Shown in pieces: positions 45,920-57,594 of a stretch of DNA of 64,000 nt; within the stretch, counting starts at the first letter, position 1, and every line of letters starts with the position of its first letter. The translations under genes and the position numbers were made by a program. The stretch comes from Amphimedon queenslandica (lineage: Eukaryota; Porifera; Demospongiae; Haplosclerida; Niphatidae): positions 586,727 through 650,726 of the forward strand of contig NW_003546245.1 of assembly GCF_000090795.2 (NCBI RefSeq). Reading direction: 5' to 3'. The notes beneath the pieces are model-generated. The model saw only the letters and a program-made list of their open reading frames with translations. It did not search any database and had not been told where the DNA came from.

Positions 45920-48900
45920 TCACCATGAAACTGTTCCATCCATCGTAGAGTAATACTCATCCTCCAATAGGTCACTAGCAGCACTCGCTTCCCTTCCTTT
46001 CTTCACCGAACTTGTTTTAACTGGTTTTTCACTTGCAGGTTCTTTTTTGTTCTCCTTTTCTACTTTTGGTTTGCTTTTCTCCTCAGGGACTGCCACTCTC
46101 TCATCTTCTTGTATTGAGGTCTTGTTCATTCTTGCTGTTGCTACAATGGCAGCTTCAGTTGCAAGGTCTCTCATGAGCTCTTCTGGATTCTTTGGTTTCT
46201 TTAAAAGGCCGCTAGCAGGAGCCATCTTCTTATTCTTTTTGTGATTGTCTTTGATTGCCATCTAGTACAAGACATTGAATACCATAAGCAGTGCAATGAT
46301 GATACCTTCCATGAGTTTATGAATTTGCGAAAGTAATCAAAAAATTTGGCTGGTTCTTCTGTTGGCAATTCGCTAAATATGCGGCAGACTTCAGTGTAAG
46401 CATGTTTCATTTTCTGATGTTCTTCAAGAAGTTCTTCAACCTTGGATGAAACCTGTTTTACAAAACTGTATGGAAGTGAGTTAAGGTGACACACACAGTA
46501 AATGATTTTGCTACAATATTAAAGTACTAGGAGGATATGAATATTATGAAGTTCTGTGGATCGGACTCTTGCTCTTCTTTTAATGTCTTGAATCCTTGCT
46601 TTATATTCTCCACGTCTAAATTCACCATTTCCAGTGATACTGAAATACAATAAAATACAAAAATTAATAATAATAATAATAATTAATACCTTCGCATGCT
46701 TTTCCTATTGTCAAGTCTTCATAAAACAGCAAAAGATTTGGATACACTTTCTCTACAACATGGGTGATATAGTGAAGGAGGTTTTGCTTCTTGTCAGTTG
46801 AGTTAGTGTCTAAAAGCTGAAACAAAGTGTGCTATATACTAGAACTACAATACAGTAGCTCTTACTCTCTCCAATGAGGCCAATTTAAAACCAGTCGCTG
46901 TCCCTCTCTTACTGCTGTTCATGTAGTTACCAAATGCAAGGATAACCTGAACAACAACATAACAACAATAATAATCACTAATAATAATAATAATCACTAA
47001 TAATAATAATAATCACTGTGGTTATGTACCTCAAAGACTTTCTTTAATCTTGAACTTCTGTGTATTGAGAGTGAAGCATTCAATACAGCATCAATCCTCT
47101 AGAGGATAAGAGTTTCAATAGCAGTGTTATCATTATGACTAAGCCTACCGGTTGAGTTTGTAATAAGATCTCGTCAAAGCCTCCCATGAATGACATCACT
47201 CCTAGTCTTTCTTCAAGACGTGGTATTTTGGCAAGCTGAAAAAATCAAAATAAAATTACAAATAGCAAATGATTATTTTACTTGATAAAGGAACTGCTCT
47301 GCTTCCCCAAATGTTTCATAATCGCTAGCGTTTTTAGCTAGTGTCTCCCTCTGTAATATAATTAAATCATATTGCTGCATCATATATGCATGTACACTCA
47401 CTTCACTTTCTTGTGGTACAATTGATATCAATAGCTCACAGTGCTCTGTTATCAGACCATCCAAATCAACATTCGATATCATCTCAGATATAACTTCAGG
47501 CTCTTTTCTCACTCGCCGCTTAGCAAACACTAATTCATAATAATAATATCATATTAATAATTATTAATAATATAGTTATTTGTTCTCTTACGGATGCCTC
47601 TAGTTCGCTTTGAGTCAAAGAGTTCGACTTGCTTCTTGACTGGTTGAGTTTTTACTTCTTTTGACTTGAAACGTGGCACTTGAAATAACGTCTCAAATTC
47701 TGAGAAATCAATCTCCTCAATAACGTGATTATCGTCCATGCCCTAATAAGGAATTTGAATTAAAAACAATTTATACAAGCATAAACACACACACACACGC
47801 ACACACTGTATAGTCATCAACTCACATCAAATATGGTATCATTTGTATTTCTCAAAGGAACCCAGTTCAATGTAGGCAGTGGTAGATTAGTAATGTAAGG
47901 CTTTCTCAATGATGTGTTCATTCCAGGAAGTGGTGGAGGTAAAGGCACATCTACAATACATTACAATGGATTAACTGATACTGTAACAAATGCTATACTT
48001 GGTAGTGGGGGTGGTGCAGGAATGTTGGGTGGTAATGGAGGAGGCTCTGGTACAGGTAACGCCTCTTGTTCTGCCTCTCCTTCATGGAGCATTCCGTCGG
48101 TCAGATCACTCGTGGAGCCGATCGTCTGAGTGGCTATTGTTGATGTTGTGTAGCTCTTGAAGGCAGTGACTTGATCTTGTATTTCAAATGATGGGTCTAT
48201 GATATCTATATCCTGTAATGCTTCTTGGCCCTATGGTTGTAATGAATCATAAAAACACATAATGATTGTACAGTGTAGAAAGCAGAAAGTAGAGAGTTTG
48301 AGCTTATTTTTATCAAAATTGGATTTTTTATTAATCTTATAATTGTTCCAAAATTGGCAAAGCATGCTAAACTAAAACATGGCATTTGGAACAACTTTAA
48401 AAGCTCATAAAAAATCTAATTTTGATCGGAATCATCTCAAACTTGAAACACAACCTAAGCACATGTATATGCATCAGAGAAAATTATAAAAATGAAGAAT
48501 TTCTTCCTTGACAATTTTGGCAAAATTTGGCTCGAGACCCTGTACTATAGTACAGGGACTTCGGCCCAATTTTAGAGTAACTTTAAAAATTCATAAAAAA
48601 TTTAATTTTGATCGGAATCATCTCAAACTTGAAACACAACCTAAGCACATGCATATGCATCAGAAAAAATTATTAAAATGAAGAATTTCTTCCTTGACAA
48701 TTTTGGCAAAATTTGGCTCGAGACCCTGTACTATAGTACAGGGACTTCGGCCCAATTTTGGAGCAACTTTAAAAGCTCATAAAAAATCTAATTTTGATTA
48801 GAATCATTTCAAACTTGAAACACAACCTAAGCACATGCATATACATCAGAAAAAATTATAAAAATGAAGAATTTTCTCCTTGACAATTTTGGTAAAATTT

Positions 48901-51900
48901 GGCCTGAGACCCTGTACTATAGTACAGGTATTTTGGCCAAATTTCGTCAAAAATGAAAAGCAAAAAATCCTCCATTTTAATAATTTTTTCAATGCATATA
49001 CAGTACATGTAATTATGTTGCATAAAAAGTTTGAACTTATTTTGATTAAATTTAGATTTTTTAATGAATTCTTAAAGTTGCTCAAAAATTGAACAAAAAA
49101 TTAAAGAAATAGAAAAATAAAATAAAATAATTCTTAATTAAAAAAATAAAATTAAATTAAAGAATAAAAATTAAAAAAATTAAAAAATATAAAATTAGAA
49201 TAAAATTAAAAAATTGAAAAAATTTTTTAAACAAAACAATAAAATAAAAGATTAAAAAATTAAAAAAAATTAAATAGAATAAATAATAAATAATTAAATA
49301 AATAAAAATTAAATTTTTTTATTAAAAAAAATAAAAATAAAACAATATTTAAAAATTGTGAAATAGGAAGTGAGCTGTTGCTAATTAATTTTTATTAAAA
49401 AATGAATTATGAAACAGGAAATGAATTGCTGCTAATTAATTTTTATTAAAAATGAATTATGAAACAGGAAATGAATTGCTGCTAATTAATTTTTATTAAA
49501 AATGAATTATGAAACAGGAAATAGATTGCTGCTAATTAATTTTTATTAAAAAATGAATTATGAAACAGGAAATGAATTGCTGCTAATTAATTTTTATTAA
49601 AAATTAATTATGAAACAGGAAATGGATTGCTGCTAATTAATTTTTATTAAAAATGAATTATGAAACAGGAAATGGATTGCTGCTAATTAATTTTTATTAA
49701 AAATGAATTATGAAACAGGAAATAGATTGCTGCTAATTAATTTTTAGTAAAAATGAATTATAAAACAGGAAATAGATTGCTGCTAATTAATTTTTAGTAA
49801 AAAATGAATTATGAAACAGGAAATGAATTGCTGCTAATTAATTTTTAGTAAAAAATGAATTATGAAACAGGAAATGAATTGCTGCTAATTAATTTTTAGT
49901 AAAAAATGAATTATGAAACAGGAAATGAATTGCTGCTAATTAATTTTTAGTAAAAAATGAATTATGAAACAGGAAATGAATTGCTGCTAATTAATTTTTA
50001 TTAAAAATGAATTATGAAACAGGAAATGAATTGCTGCTAATTAATTTTTATTAAAAATGAATTATGAAACAGGAAATGAATTGCTGCTAATTAATTTTTA
50101 TTAAAAATGAATTATGAAACAGGAAATGAATTGCTGCTAATTAATTTTTATTAAAAATGAATTATGAAACAGGCAATGAATTTTTGTATTATTGAAATTT
50201 AAACATTATTGTTAGACACACAGAAAAACAAATAATAATAATATTAAGAGCAGGATAATCTTAAGTTGTGAAAATAGAATAAAATAAAGTTAAGTTAGAT
50301 TAAAATAAATAATAAAATTAATAATAATAAAAATTAAAATAAAATAAGAAATTTAAAAAAATAAAAAATAAAATAAAATAAAGAATAGATGAAAAATTGA
50401 AAATAATAAAATTTTTTTTCTAAAAAAAAAATAAATAAAAATTAAAAATTAATAAATTTAAAAAATAAAATAAAATGAAAAAGTTAAAAAATTAAGAAAT
50501 TAAAATGTAAGAATAAAAAAATTAAATAAAAATTAAAATAAATTAAATTAAAAAAATTAAATTAAATTAAAAATTAAAATAAAATAAAATTAAGAATAAA
50601 AATAAATAAAAATAAAAATTTAAAATTTAAATTGAAGAATCAAAAAAATTTAAAAAAATTTAAAGTTGCTTAAGTTTTGCTTACCATTGACTCTTCTATC
50701 TTATTTCTTAATTGAGACGTTTGTTGACGATAGTGCTGATTGACTTCCTGCAATTGTTTTATTTGTTTGACCATGTAGCTCCTTTCATGTTGCTCATCCT
50801 TTGTAAGAGACACAGACAGTTACATTACTTCTATAAATGCATATTATTATTCTTACAGTCAAATTTGTGATTTCATCAGTCATTGTTTTTACTCTATTAT
50901 CTTGCTGCTTACTTTTATCTTGCATCTTTATAAATATTTTTAAAATTTTGCACGCACATAAATGCTTCCTTATACCTTTAACAAATGATCATAATAGCTA
51001 TCTCTCTCAATCTTGGTTTGTCTGAGTGATTTTAACGTCATGTCAAGCTGTGGAAGAGAGGATCATTAATAATCATATCAAGTGCTATTGCTTACCTCTT
51101 GTTTGAGTCCATTTGCTCTGCCTCTAGCGATCAATAACTCATCAGTTAGTTTCTGTACGTCGGTAAAAGATTTCTTCCATTCTTTTAATTCATGCATCAG
51201 TTTTTCATCCGGTTCACATTCAAGTGTCTGCCCAACATAATTAAAGTGATGCTATGAAGTCAGCAATGCCATCAACCTACCTGCTCTATTGTTTTAATGT
51301 CAAGCCCTGCATTGAGGAATTCCTGCTGATGAAAAATGCGGGCATTAGGCCCATCTCCTGCCTGTACAACTGTATTTATAAACCGCAGCACTTCAGCCTA
51401 TCAAATGATCAGTCAATAAAATAATAAAGATTAGCTGACTTGGTAAGAAGGTGCCATGGGCTCCTGAAACATTGAATTAACAAGTATTTCAAACCTATTC
51501 TTCTCTCCCTTGACTCTCCTATAGTGCTCAAAAGCTTGCAGGATTTTCTGAGGCCCACTCGGAACCAGGAGTACTAGAATAAGTAACTGTACGAGTTTTA
51601 TTGTCAGAAAGAATGCGTCAAATGCTTACTTTGAGGACAAGTGTCTTTGTTTTATGGTGCGGAAATGAAATGCAATGTGTAATGACAAAGACACTTGGTG
51701 CATAATTAAAGACAGCAGTAAATCCACTCTAAACATTAGCAAAGAAACAAATTAAATTCAAACATCAATGCTACTACAGTTTACTTACTCTGTTACTCAT
51801 CAAAGCCTTCACACAGGTTAATGAAGTATGAACACAAGACTATGCATAACAATGAAATTATGAATGGCTAGTATCAAGAGGATATCTTACTGGACTCCTT

Positions 51901-53206
51901 TGAAGGATAGAGATCTTTTGTGTTGTGTTTAAAAGACTCGGATATTGAATTAAATCCTTTAGCAGGTCAATCAAAGCAATATGTCCGTGATTAGGAGAGG
52001 CTACAAAATTATCAATCCAGCTAGAAATATTATATAAAATCTTTTTTTAATGCTCTTAAAATATTCCGTACCCTTCAGCATTAGTCCTTAGTTCCACTTC
52101 AAGTTCCTTGAGGACTTTACCAAGTGGATGGAGTTTGTCTAGCAGTTTCCTTTTCACTTTCTTCTCTTTCAAAGCTGGTTGTGAATGACGGACTAGCTGC
52201 TCAATGTAGTACATGCAGCTAAGACCGGCATTTGTCTCACGCTATTTGTGACAGTTAATTAAGAACATGTGATGCAAGCATGTGGATACCTGTGCTAAAA
52301 TGAGACTCCATTTTTGCTGTGGGCTCATACTATTCATCTCAGCCACTTTCTCTGGAGTAAGATTCAGTTGGTCCTACAAGAGATAAGCACATACATACAT
52401 GACTAATAAAAGCATTGTCAAATGATTGTCTACCAGTAGCTTGTCAAAGAGGATATTTAAAACTTCATCACTTGGCATTGGTGTCTTAGATGTCATCACT
52501 AAAAATTTTTTGAACAAGTAAAAAAAAGAAAAAAATATTTTACTTCTTGTCGACTGAGGACTTGAAATGTGCGGTCTCCCCCTTAGAGTGTTTTGAGGGG
52601 TTTCTTGTGCATTTTCAATTGGTAGAGTAGAAGGAGGTTTTGGTTCATCATACCCATTGACAACTGGTTGAGGTTCAACTTTTATATCATCGTCAACTAC
52701 TTGTGGAGTATTCTTAGTTGGAGGTAGTGGCGAATTCTTTTGCAAAGGTGAATGCTTTTGCAATGGTGAGTCCCGATTCGATGGTGACTTTTTGTTTAAT
52801 GGGGAGTGTTTTTGGAATGGTGAGTGCCTCTGTGTTTGTGGAGAGCTTCTAACGAAGTCTGCCGGCGAGAGATTTGGTGGAAGAGTCCGGGTGAGAGATG
52901 ATTGGGAAGGAGAGGGGTAAGAATTAACGAGTGGATTTCTTGAGAGCTTCAAGTGAGGAGACTCGGGACCTCTGCCTTGCTTCTTTCTCTCCCTTCTCGT
53001 CTTTCTTGTCTCTAAAGTTTGAACTGGTTTGTGCATCAAAGGCAATGTAGCTACATAGTTTGTCGGTTTAGCCAGAATCCATGGAGAAGATGACGGAGAA
53101 TGTTGTTCTGTTTTCTTTCTTGCAGTTGCTCTCCGTGACTGCTTTGTTTCTAAAGCTGCACAAAGAGAATAAAATGTTATGTTTTCAAGAAAAGCAACTT
53201 ACCCAT
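45920..53206 (-). CDS. Formin (FH1-FH2 actin nucleator), FMNL/DAAM-like
   Basis: Formins nucleate and elongate unbranched actin filaments; the FH1 domain binds profilin-actin and FH2 caps the barbed end. More than 15 minus-strand exons. A 4-nt coding exon (53203-53206, ATGG) joins a long exon 52.55-53.16 kb whose product is basic, proline- and serine-rich and contains six SP hexapeptides ([36 protein letters not shown]). Next come a GBD/FH3-like region ([33 protein letters not shown]), coiled-coil exons (50.7-51.4 kb), FH1 ([16 protein letters not shown] near 48.03 kb) and FH2: [65 protein letters not shown]. The FH2 words are nearest to FMNL formins. The lysine-rich tail ends in TMDGTVSW. 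One intron (48.23-50.68 kb) is packed with repeats. Confidence 0.88.
48280..49100. repeat. Family B repeat cluster with an inverted last unit
   Basis: In the large formin intron. Forward units carry the palindrome at 48538-48557, 48724-48743 and 48911-48928 (spacing 186-187 bp). After the third palindrome the sequence continues in reverse complement (TTTTAATAATTTTTTCAATG, TTATGTTGCATAAAAAGTTT, TTCTTAAAGTTGCTC), so the orientation flips at the palindrome. Confidence 0.85.
49360..50180 (+). repeat. 50-51 bp minisatellite, about 16 copies
   Basis: Unit: GAATTATGAAACAGGAAATG, then AATTGCTGCTAATTAATTTT, then TATTAAAAAT. About 16 head-to-tail copies with a mean period near 50.6 bp; length changes come from four to six A residues, and a TAG/TAT variant occupies a block of copies at about 49.74-49.99 kb. 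The flanks (49.10-49.35 and 50.2-50.65 kb) are nearly pure A/T. It lies in the formin intron. Confidence 0.93.
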
Positions 53207-53434
53207 TGTGCGTCAGTGCAGGCAGAAAGGGTGGGGCTCATTTGCTACTAAACCACGCCCATATGGTCTGCCTCTTTCTTGATTTGCATAACCTCGTGTA
53301 GACGCCATTATCAATAGGAGGTGAGTTCTTAATCTTCTTAAATCTCCTTTTTCTGTATAAATTTTTTTACCACTTTATATTATAACCGATATTCTTATTT
53401 ATATTTTATTATTTCAGGGTGAGAAGAAAAGATA
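53207..53434. promoter_or_regulatory. Divergent promoter, formin / RPL38
   Basis: 228 bp between start codons. The RPL38 transcript likely begins near the YY1-like GCCATT at about 53305 with a non-coding exon ending GGAG before GTGAGT (donor at about 53320), spliced to TTTCAG at about 53417; this is inference from splice-site strength. The formin start is 228 bp away. Confidence 0.45.
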
Positions 53435-53836
53435 ATGGTAAGTTTACCTATTTTTAATGCCTTTTTATTATTAGTTATACTGTCAAATAGCCAAAGCAGA
53501 TAGCAGAGATTAAAGATTTTCTACTTACTTGTAGAAGAAAGGATGCTAAATGTGAGTCTCTAGTTAATATTTTATGAATGTGTATCATTTTAAAATTCTT
53601 TTACTTCATTAATTAGCTGTGAAAATAATGAAATCAAAGGACAAAGTGAAATTTAAAGTCCGATGCTCTCGATATTTGTATACGCTAGTAGTAATGGATA
53701 ACGAAAAGGCAGATAAGCTAAGACAGTCTCTTCCTCCTGGTGAGATAAATTGTGTTTAGCAACTTTTCTTTTAAATAAATATTTTTATGCTCTAGATCTT
53801 GCTGTAAAAGATCTTGGAAAGAAAGCTAAAAAATGA
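53435..53836 (+). CDS. RPL38: 60S ribosomal protein L38 (eL38)
   Basis: Large-subunit ribosomal protein eL38. The first coding exon holds only the ATG (53435-53437, followed by GTAAGT), a common layout in ribosomal protein genes. Later exons encode [20 protein letters not shown], then [40 protein letters not shown] and [12 protein letters not shown]. The total is 75 residues against 70 in human, the extra ones being a lysine-rich end. All introns are under 70 bp. The last splice (PPG before GTGAG to AT, giving Asp) keeps the frame. Confidence 0.96.
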
Positions 53837-54030
53837 ACCTAAAATTTTCTTTAATGTATGTCCTTCTTGAGACCTCATCAGAGTAAATATTGTCTTCCAA
53901 AACGTCTGAAGTGTGGCGCCATTTTGTCCGTATTCGGCAATTCACAATCGTATTCTTGAAACACGTGATTCCACATGGCAAACGAGTTTATTCATCGTTG
54001 TTTGCAAAGGGTTAACTTTAACACCGAATC

Positions 54031-55185
54031 ATGGCTGACATCACTTCTGATCCTAGCGACGTTTTCAAGCAAATGGAAGCATTTTATACAAATTACACGG
54101 CAAAAATACTCAACAGAACCATCCCATTCGACGAGAGTAAAGCCATATCCTTCGTTAGAGGTAAAAACCAAGAGCTAGAGACCCAACAAAGAGACACAAT
54201 ACAAAAACCCTCTCCTTCTTCTTCCCCTGTTCCCCCTCCTTCCAGACTAAACGGAGATGAAGCAAAAGACTTTTATGATAATCTCATTCAGTCTACCTCA
54301 TCCAATACACACTCAACAAGAGAAATACCACCACCGAACCATCAAGCCCCGCCCAGTGACACAATGAAAATAAATAAAGCTCCTAACAGTAAACCAACTA
54401 AAGCTTTTTCAAAAATCGACATGTTCAAGTTTGTACAAGAAGGAGACCTGGAGAGTCTTTCCAAAGGTTTTTCGGACACTTCTGAACATGATGTCAACAT
54501 GAAGGATGCCTATGGCTGGTCGCTGCTAATGTGTGCATCATGTGCTGGTCATACAAGTATTGTTGACTATTTGTTGAGTAACGGAGCTTTGTGGAAGGGC
54601 GTGGTTGATAGGTGTGGTCTAGATGCACCTAAAATTGCTGAGAAAACTGGTAATATTGAGCTAGCGGAATATATCAGAACATATCAGACAGAGGGAGAAG
54701 AAGATGAGGAAATTATTAACGAAGACTCAGAATTGGGTCGTTGTTATTATTGTGAAATGTGTCAAACAGATATAATGGAAACCCCTAATGATCACAGTGT
54801 GTCTACTCTACATCAATTCAACTGTCAACACAAGCCTAATCTACACTCATACTCGCTCCCCGAGGGTAACAAAGGGTTTCAAATGATGCTACGTAAAGGC
54901 TGGGACCCCGAGAGAGGCCTAGGAAGCACCGGCCAAGGTCATAAGTATCCCGTGAAGACTGTTTTAAAACAAGACAGACGAGGGATTGGAGTCAGCAGCG
55001 GTAAATCCCAGAAACCAAGAGTGACTCATTTTTCTCCTGGTGACGTCAGGGCTGTAAGGAATCGTCACTGGAGGCTACAGAGAGAGAGAGGGAGTGAGCC
55101 TAAGACGAAGAGAGAGAGGGAGAAGGCACTGAGGAAGGAAAGGAGCTGGGAGATTAATATGAGACATTACATGAACTCGGATTAA
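54031..55185 (+). CDS. GPANK1: G-patch and ankyrin repeat protein 1 (GPANK1)
   Basis: A single-exon gene of 384 residues. After a serine/proline-rich N-terminal third come two ankyrin repeats (about 159-215: DAYGWSLLMCASCAGHTSIV, then DYLLSNGALWKGVVDRCGLD), a cysteine/histidine cluster (CYYCEMC ... HQFNCQH, about 237-268) and a G-patch (about 279-322: NKGFQMMLRKGWDPERGLGS, then GQGHKYPVKTVLKQDRRGIG), followed by VTHF and a highly basic tail. The order and the linked VTHF words are those of vertebrate GPANK1. G-patch proteins commonly activate DEAH helicases; the role of GPANK1 itself is little known. It lies 195 bp after RPL38 on the same strand. Confidence 0.88.
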   Translation: MADITSDPSDVFKQMEAFYTNYTAKILNRTIPFDESKAISFVRGKNQELETQQRDTIQKPSPSSSPVPPPSRLNGDEAKDFYDNLIQSTSSNTHSTREIPPPNHQAPPSDTMKINKAPNSKPTKAFSKIDMFKFVQEGDLESLSKGFSDTSEHDVNMKDAYGWSLLMCASCAGHTSIVDYLLSNGALWKGVVDRCGLDAPKIAEKTGNIELAEYIRTYQTEGEEDEEIINEDSELGRCYYCEMCQTDIMETPNDHSVSTLHQFNCQHKPNLHSYSLPEGNKGFQMMLRKGWDPERGLGSTGQGHKYPVKTVLKQDRRGIGVSSGKSQKPRVTHFSPGDVRAVRNRHWRLQRERGSEPKTKREREKALRKERSWEINMRHYMNSD

Positions 55186-55469
55186 TGCAAGCTTGAGATT
55201 ATTATTTTTAACCCACCCACATTATTTTTATATGTGTCGATCTACAATCATTGTATAAATCTGTGACTGCTAGGTCACATTTAACCAATCCAAAATTAAA
55301 TACAATTAATCAAATTTTAATTTGTTCAATGTAGAAATACAATTTTTACTACCATAGCCACGCCTATTTCTCATTTTCTATATTTTTCTCTTCGCGGCAT
55401 TTACCGGGATCTTCCCTTTTCTCTATGCTCTGAATCAGCGATATAATAGACTAACGTGTACCTCTCTGA

Positions 55470-57509
55470 ATGGAGTTATCACTGGTCTCTGGAACTGAAG
55501 GATGTATTGCCTCCAGTATCAATCCTGACATACACATACAACTGAATAAATACCGCTTACTCTCTCAGCCAGCAACCGTTTATCCTTGGAAGAGGAGCCG
55601 AGTAGTATGCTCTCTGAAAGACAGGTATGCTTTAGAAGAAGAAAGATACTAAGACATAGACTAGCTGCTTATAGCTACTATTTATGGGTTGCCTGATTAT
55701 AGTCTTTATTAATTTCTTTTTATTGTTCATAGGTTATTGATTGAGTGGATTTTCTGTCAAAGGCAGTCAATGAAAGCACTACATGACATCATCACTTCAA
55801 TCGAGAGCAAGATCTCCTCGAATTCTTCTCATCGAAACTCTAAGACGCTTCACTCGCTTGTCGTGGGTATTTCTTGCCCCAATGGAATCTGTCTCAGTCC
55901 TTCTTTTGTCGAGAAACTCTATGATCATTATTATTATTCTCCGCCTTTGGACGAGCTCAAAGTAACAAGAATGCACACAGCCTTTCCTCTGCCAGCGACC
56001 ATTGGCTGCCAATGGCAACAGTTGCCGAGCGTCTCAAAATTCTCACGGCATAAGAAAAGTTTTGAGAATATCCAACAACTAAGAATCATAACAACCTGTC
56101 GAGAATGGAGTCCGCTCCCGGGGCCATTAAACGCCCAAATGGAAGAATCCTTCAGGAAAGACCCACTCAACACTCGTCTAACTATTGGTGATGTACTCAT
56201 TGATTTTGTTGAGGGTTCTCTCTTTAATAAAAGTACCGGACAAAAGAGCTTTATACGATGCTTGACTGAACCGCCTCAGGCTTCAGTGACAGTCAGAGAA
56301 CTCCATGATCATGCGTCATACCAATCAAGCATCAGAGGATTTGAAGCAGCCGGTATCTTACCATACTCAATTCACCCTCTGACTGGTGAGGCTATCTTCC
56401 TTGTGGGGCAGTTGACATATGATGGTGGGACCTGGTGTGATTTTGGAGGTCTGACATCCAAATCCATATTCAAGTAATTATTAAATGCATTGTGTGACGT
56501 CTTTTAATGATAATGTTAGGAATGAGACCCCATCCGAGACTGCAGCCAGAGAGTGTTGCGAAGAGACTCTCGGGGTCTTAGGAACAAGCAAAGACTTGTT
56601 GGAGTCGCTCCGAAGTTATACTGTAACCAACACTTTTAAAGTAAGATGCATCAATATGAAGTTCTCTCACATTGTAACTGTGATTGATGCATGTGTGATG
56701 TGAGCTTTCATGTCTTTGGAATTACATGTTGATTATACTAGACATATTCAGTGACATGTATCAATGACTGGTCACAATAGTCTGTAATGTATTGAATAAT
56801 AATGATTTTAATCATACTAGGTAGTAAATGAGACTTGTCATTACGTTGGACACTTCCTTCATGTTCATTTCGATCATTATCCTGGTCGCTTTGCATCTGA
56901 AGCTGTAAAGAAACTAGCTAATGATGAAGAGCTTGAAGTGAATGCAATGAGGTAGGGGAATATCAGAACTTGTATTGTGCTGAGTGTGTTTTTAATCAGG
57001 TGGATACCACTATCAGCCATTAGGCAAGCTGTGAGCTCAACTCTTACTGGGGGAAGCTGCTCCATTGAAGCATACTCCATCAATGAATCTGTATGTACAG
57101 GATTATATGATCTCTTTTTACTCATTTCTCTTTTATTCTAATCAAGGATGGAGAGTATGATAGTTCACTCCTTCGATTGCGTTGGGAGTTTGCTCAGTCA
57201 TTGTGCATGGCAGACAAGCTCGGTGTGCTAGACTCTATTGAGCATATTACCAGTGAGATATGGAGGTCATCTCGTCGTGAAAAAAGAAGAGAAGAAGATT
57301 TAATAAAAGGGGAACAACAAGGTGGATTAGAAGATCCTCAAAAATTAGCCAGTGCTCTTGCTGGTATATCACTAGAAGGAGGAACTGGTACTTGTAGTGG
57401 AGGAGAGATAGAGCCGGAAGCACTTGAAATATTTAAAAAGAAATCCAAAAGAAAGACATTTAAATCATATGGAATGGGAGCAGGAACATTTCACAGGAAT
57501 AATACATAA
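55470..57509 (+). CDS. Nudix hydrolase-domain protein
   Basis: Six exons (55470-55624, 55733-56473, 56520 on; later exons near 56821, 56999 and 57147, the last ending 57509) encode about 540 residues. The Nudix motif lies at about 300-317, NETPSETAARECCEETLG, with the catalytic RE..EE core intact and the preceding strand TWCDFGGLTSK. Unlike the standard GX5EX7REUXEEXGU, the first glycines are separated from the glutamate by extra residues, and the last glycine is one position late (EETLG), a variant I recall in some eukaryotic Nudix-like proteins. Downstream words HYVGHFLHVHFDHYPGRFAS and VNAMRWIPLSAIRQ complete the fold. The N-terminal 250 residues and the lysine-rich C-terminus are unassigned. 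The substrate is unknown. It ends 85 bp from the convergent VWA gene. Confidence 0.75.
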
Positions 57510-57594
57510 AAATCACAAAAATATAAATAAAAGTAAAAAAAATGATAATAAAACTTTATAAATAACAATAACTCTAAACTAAGATTAGTTCAAT

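Noticed and set aside
47914-48129. Gly/Ser-rich plus-strand frame
   Set aside because: Antisense shadow of the formin proline-rich FH1 exon.
49360-50180. Regular 50-bp array considered as a CRISPR
   Set aside because: The units are contiguous with no unique spacers, the DNA is animal, and the array is a minisatellite in an intron.
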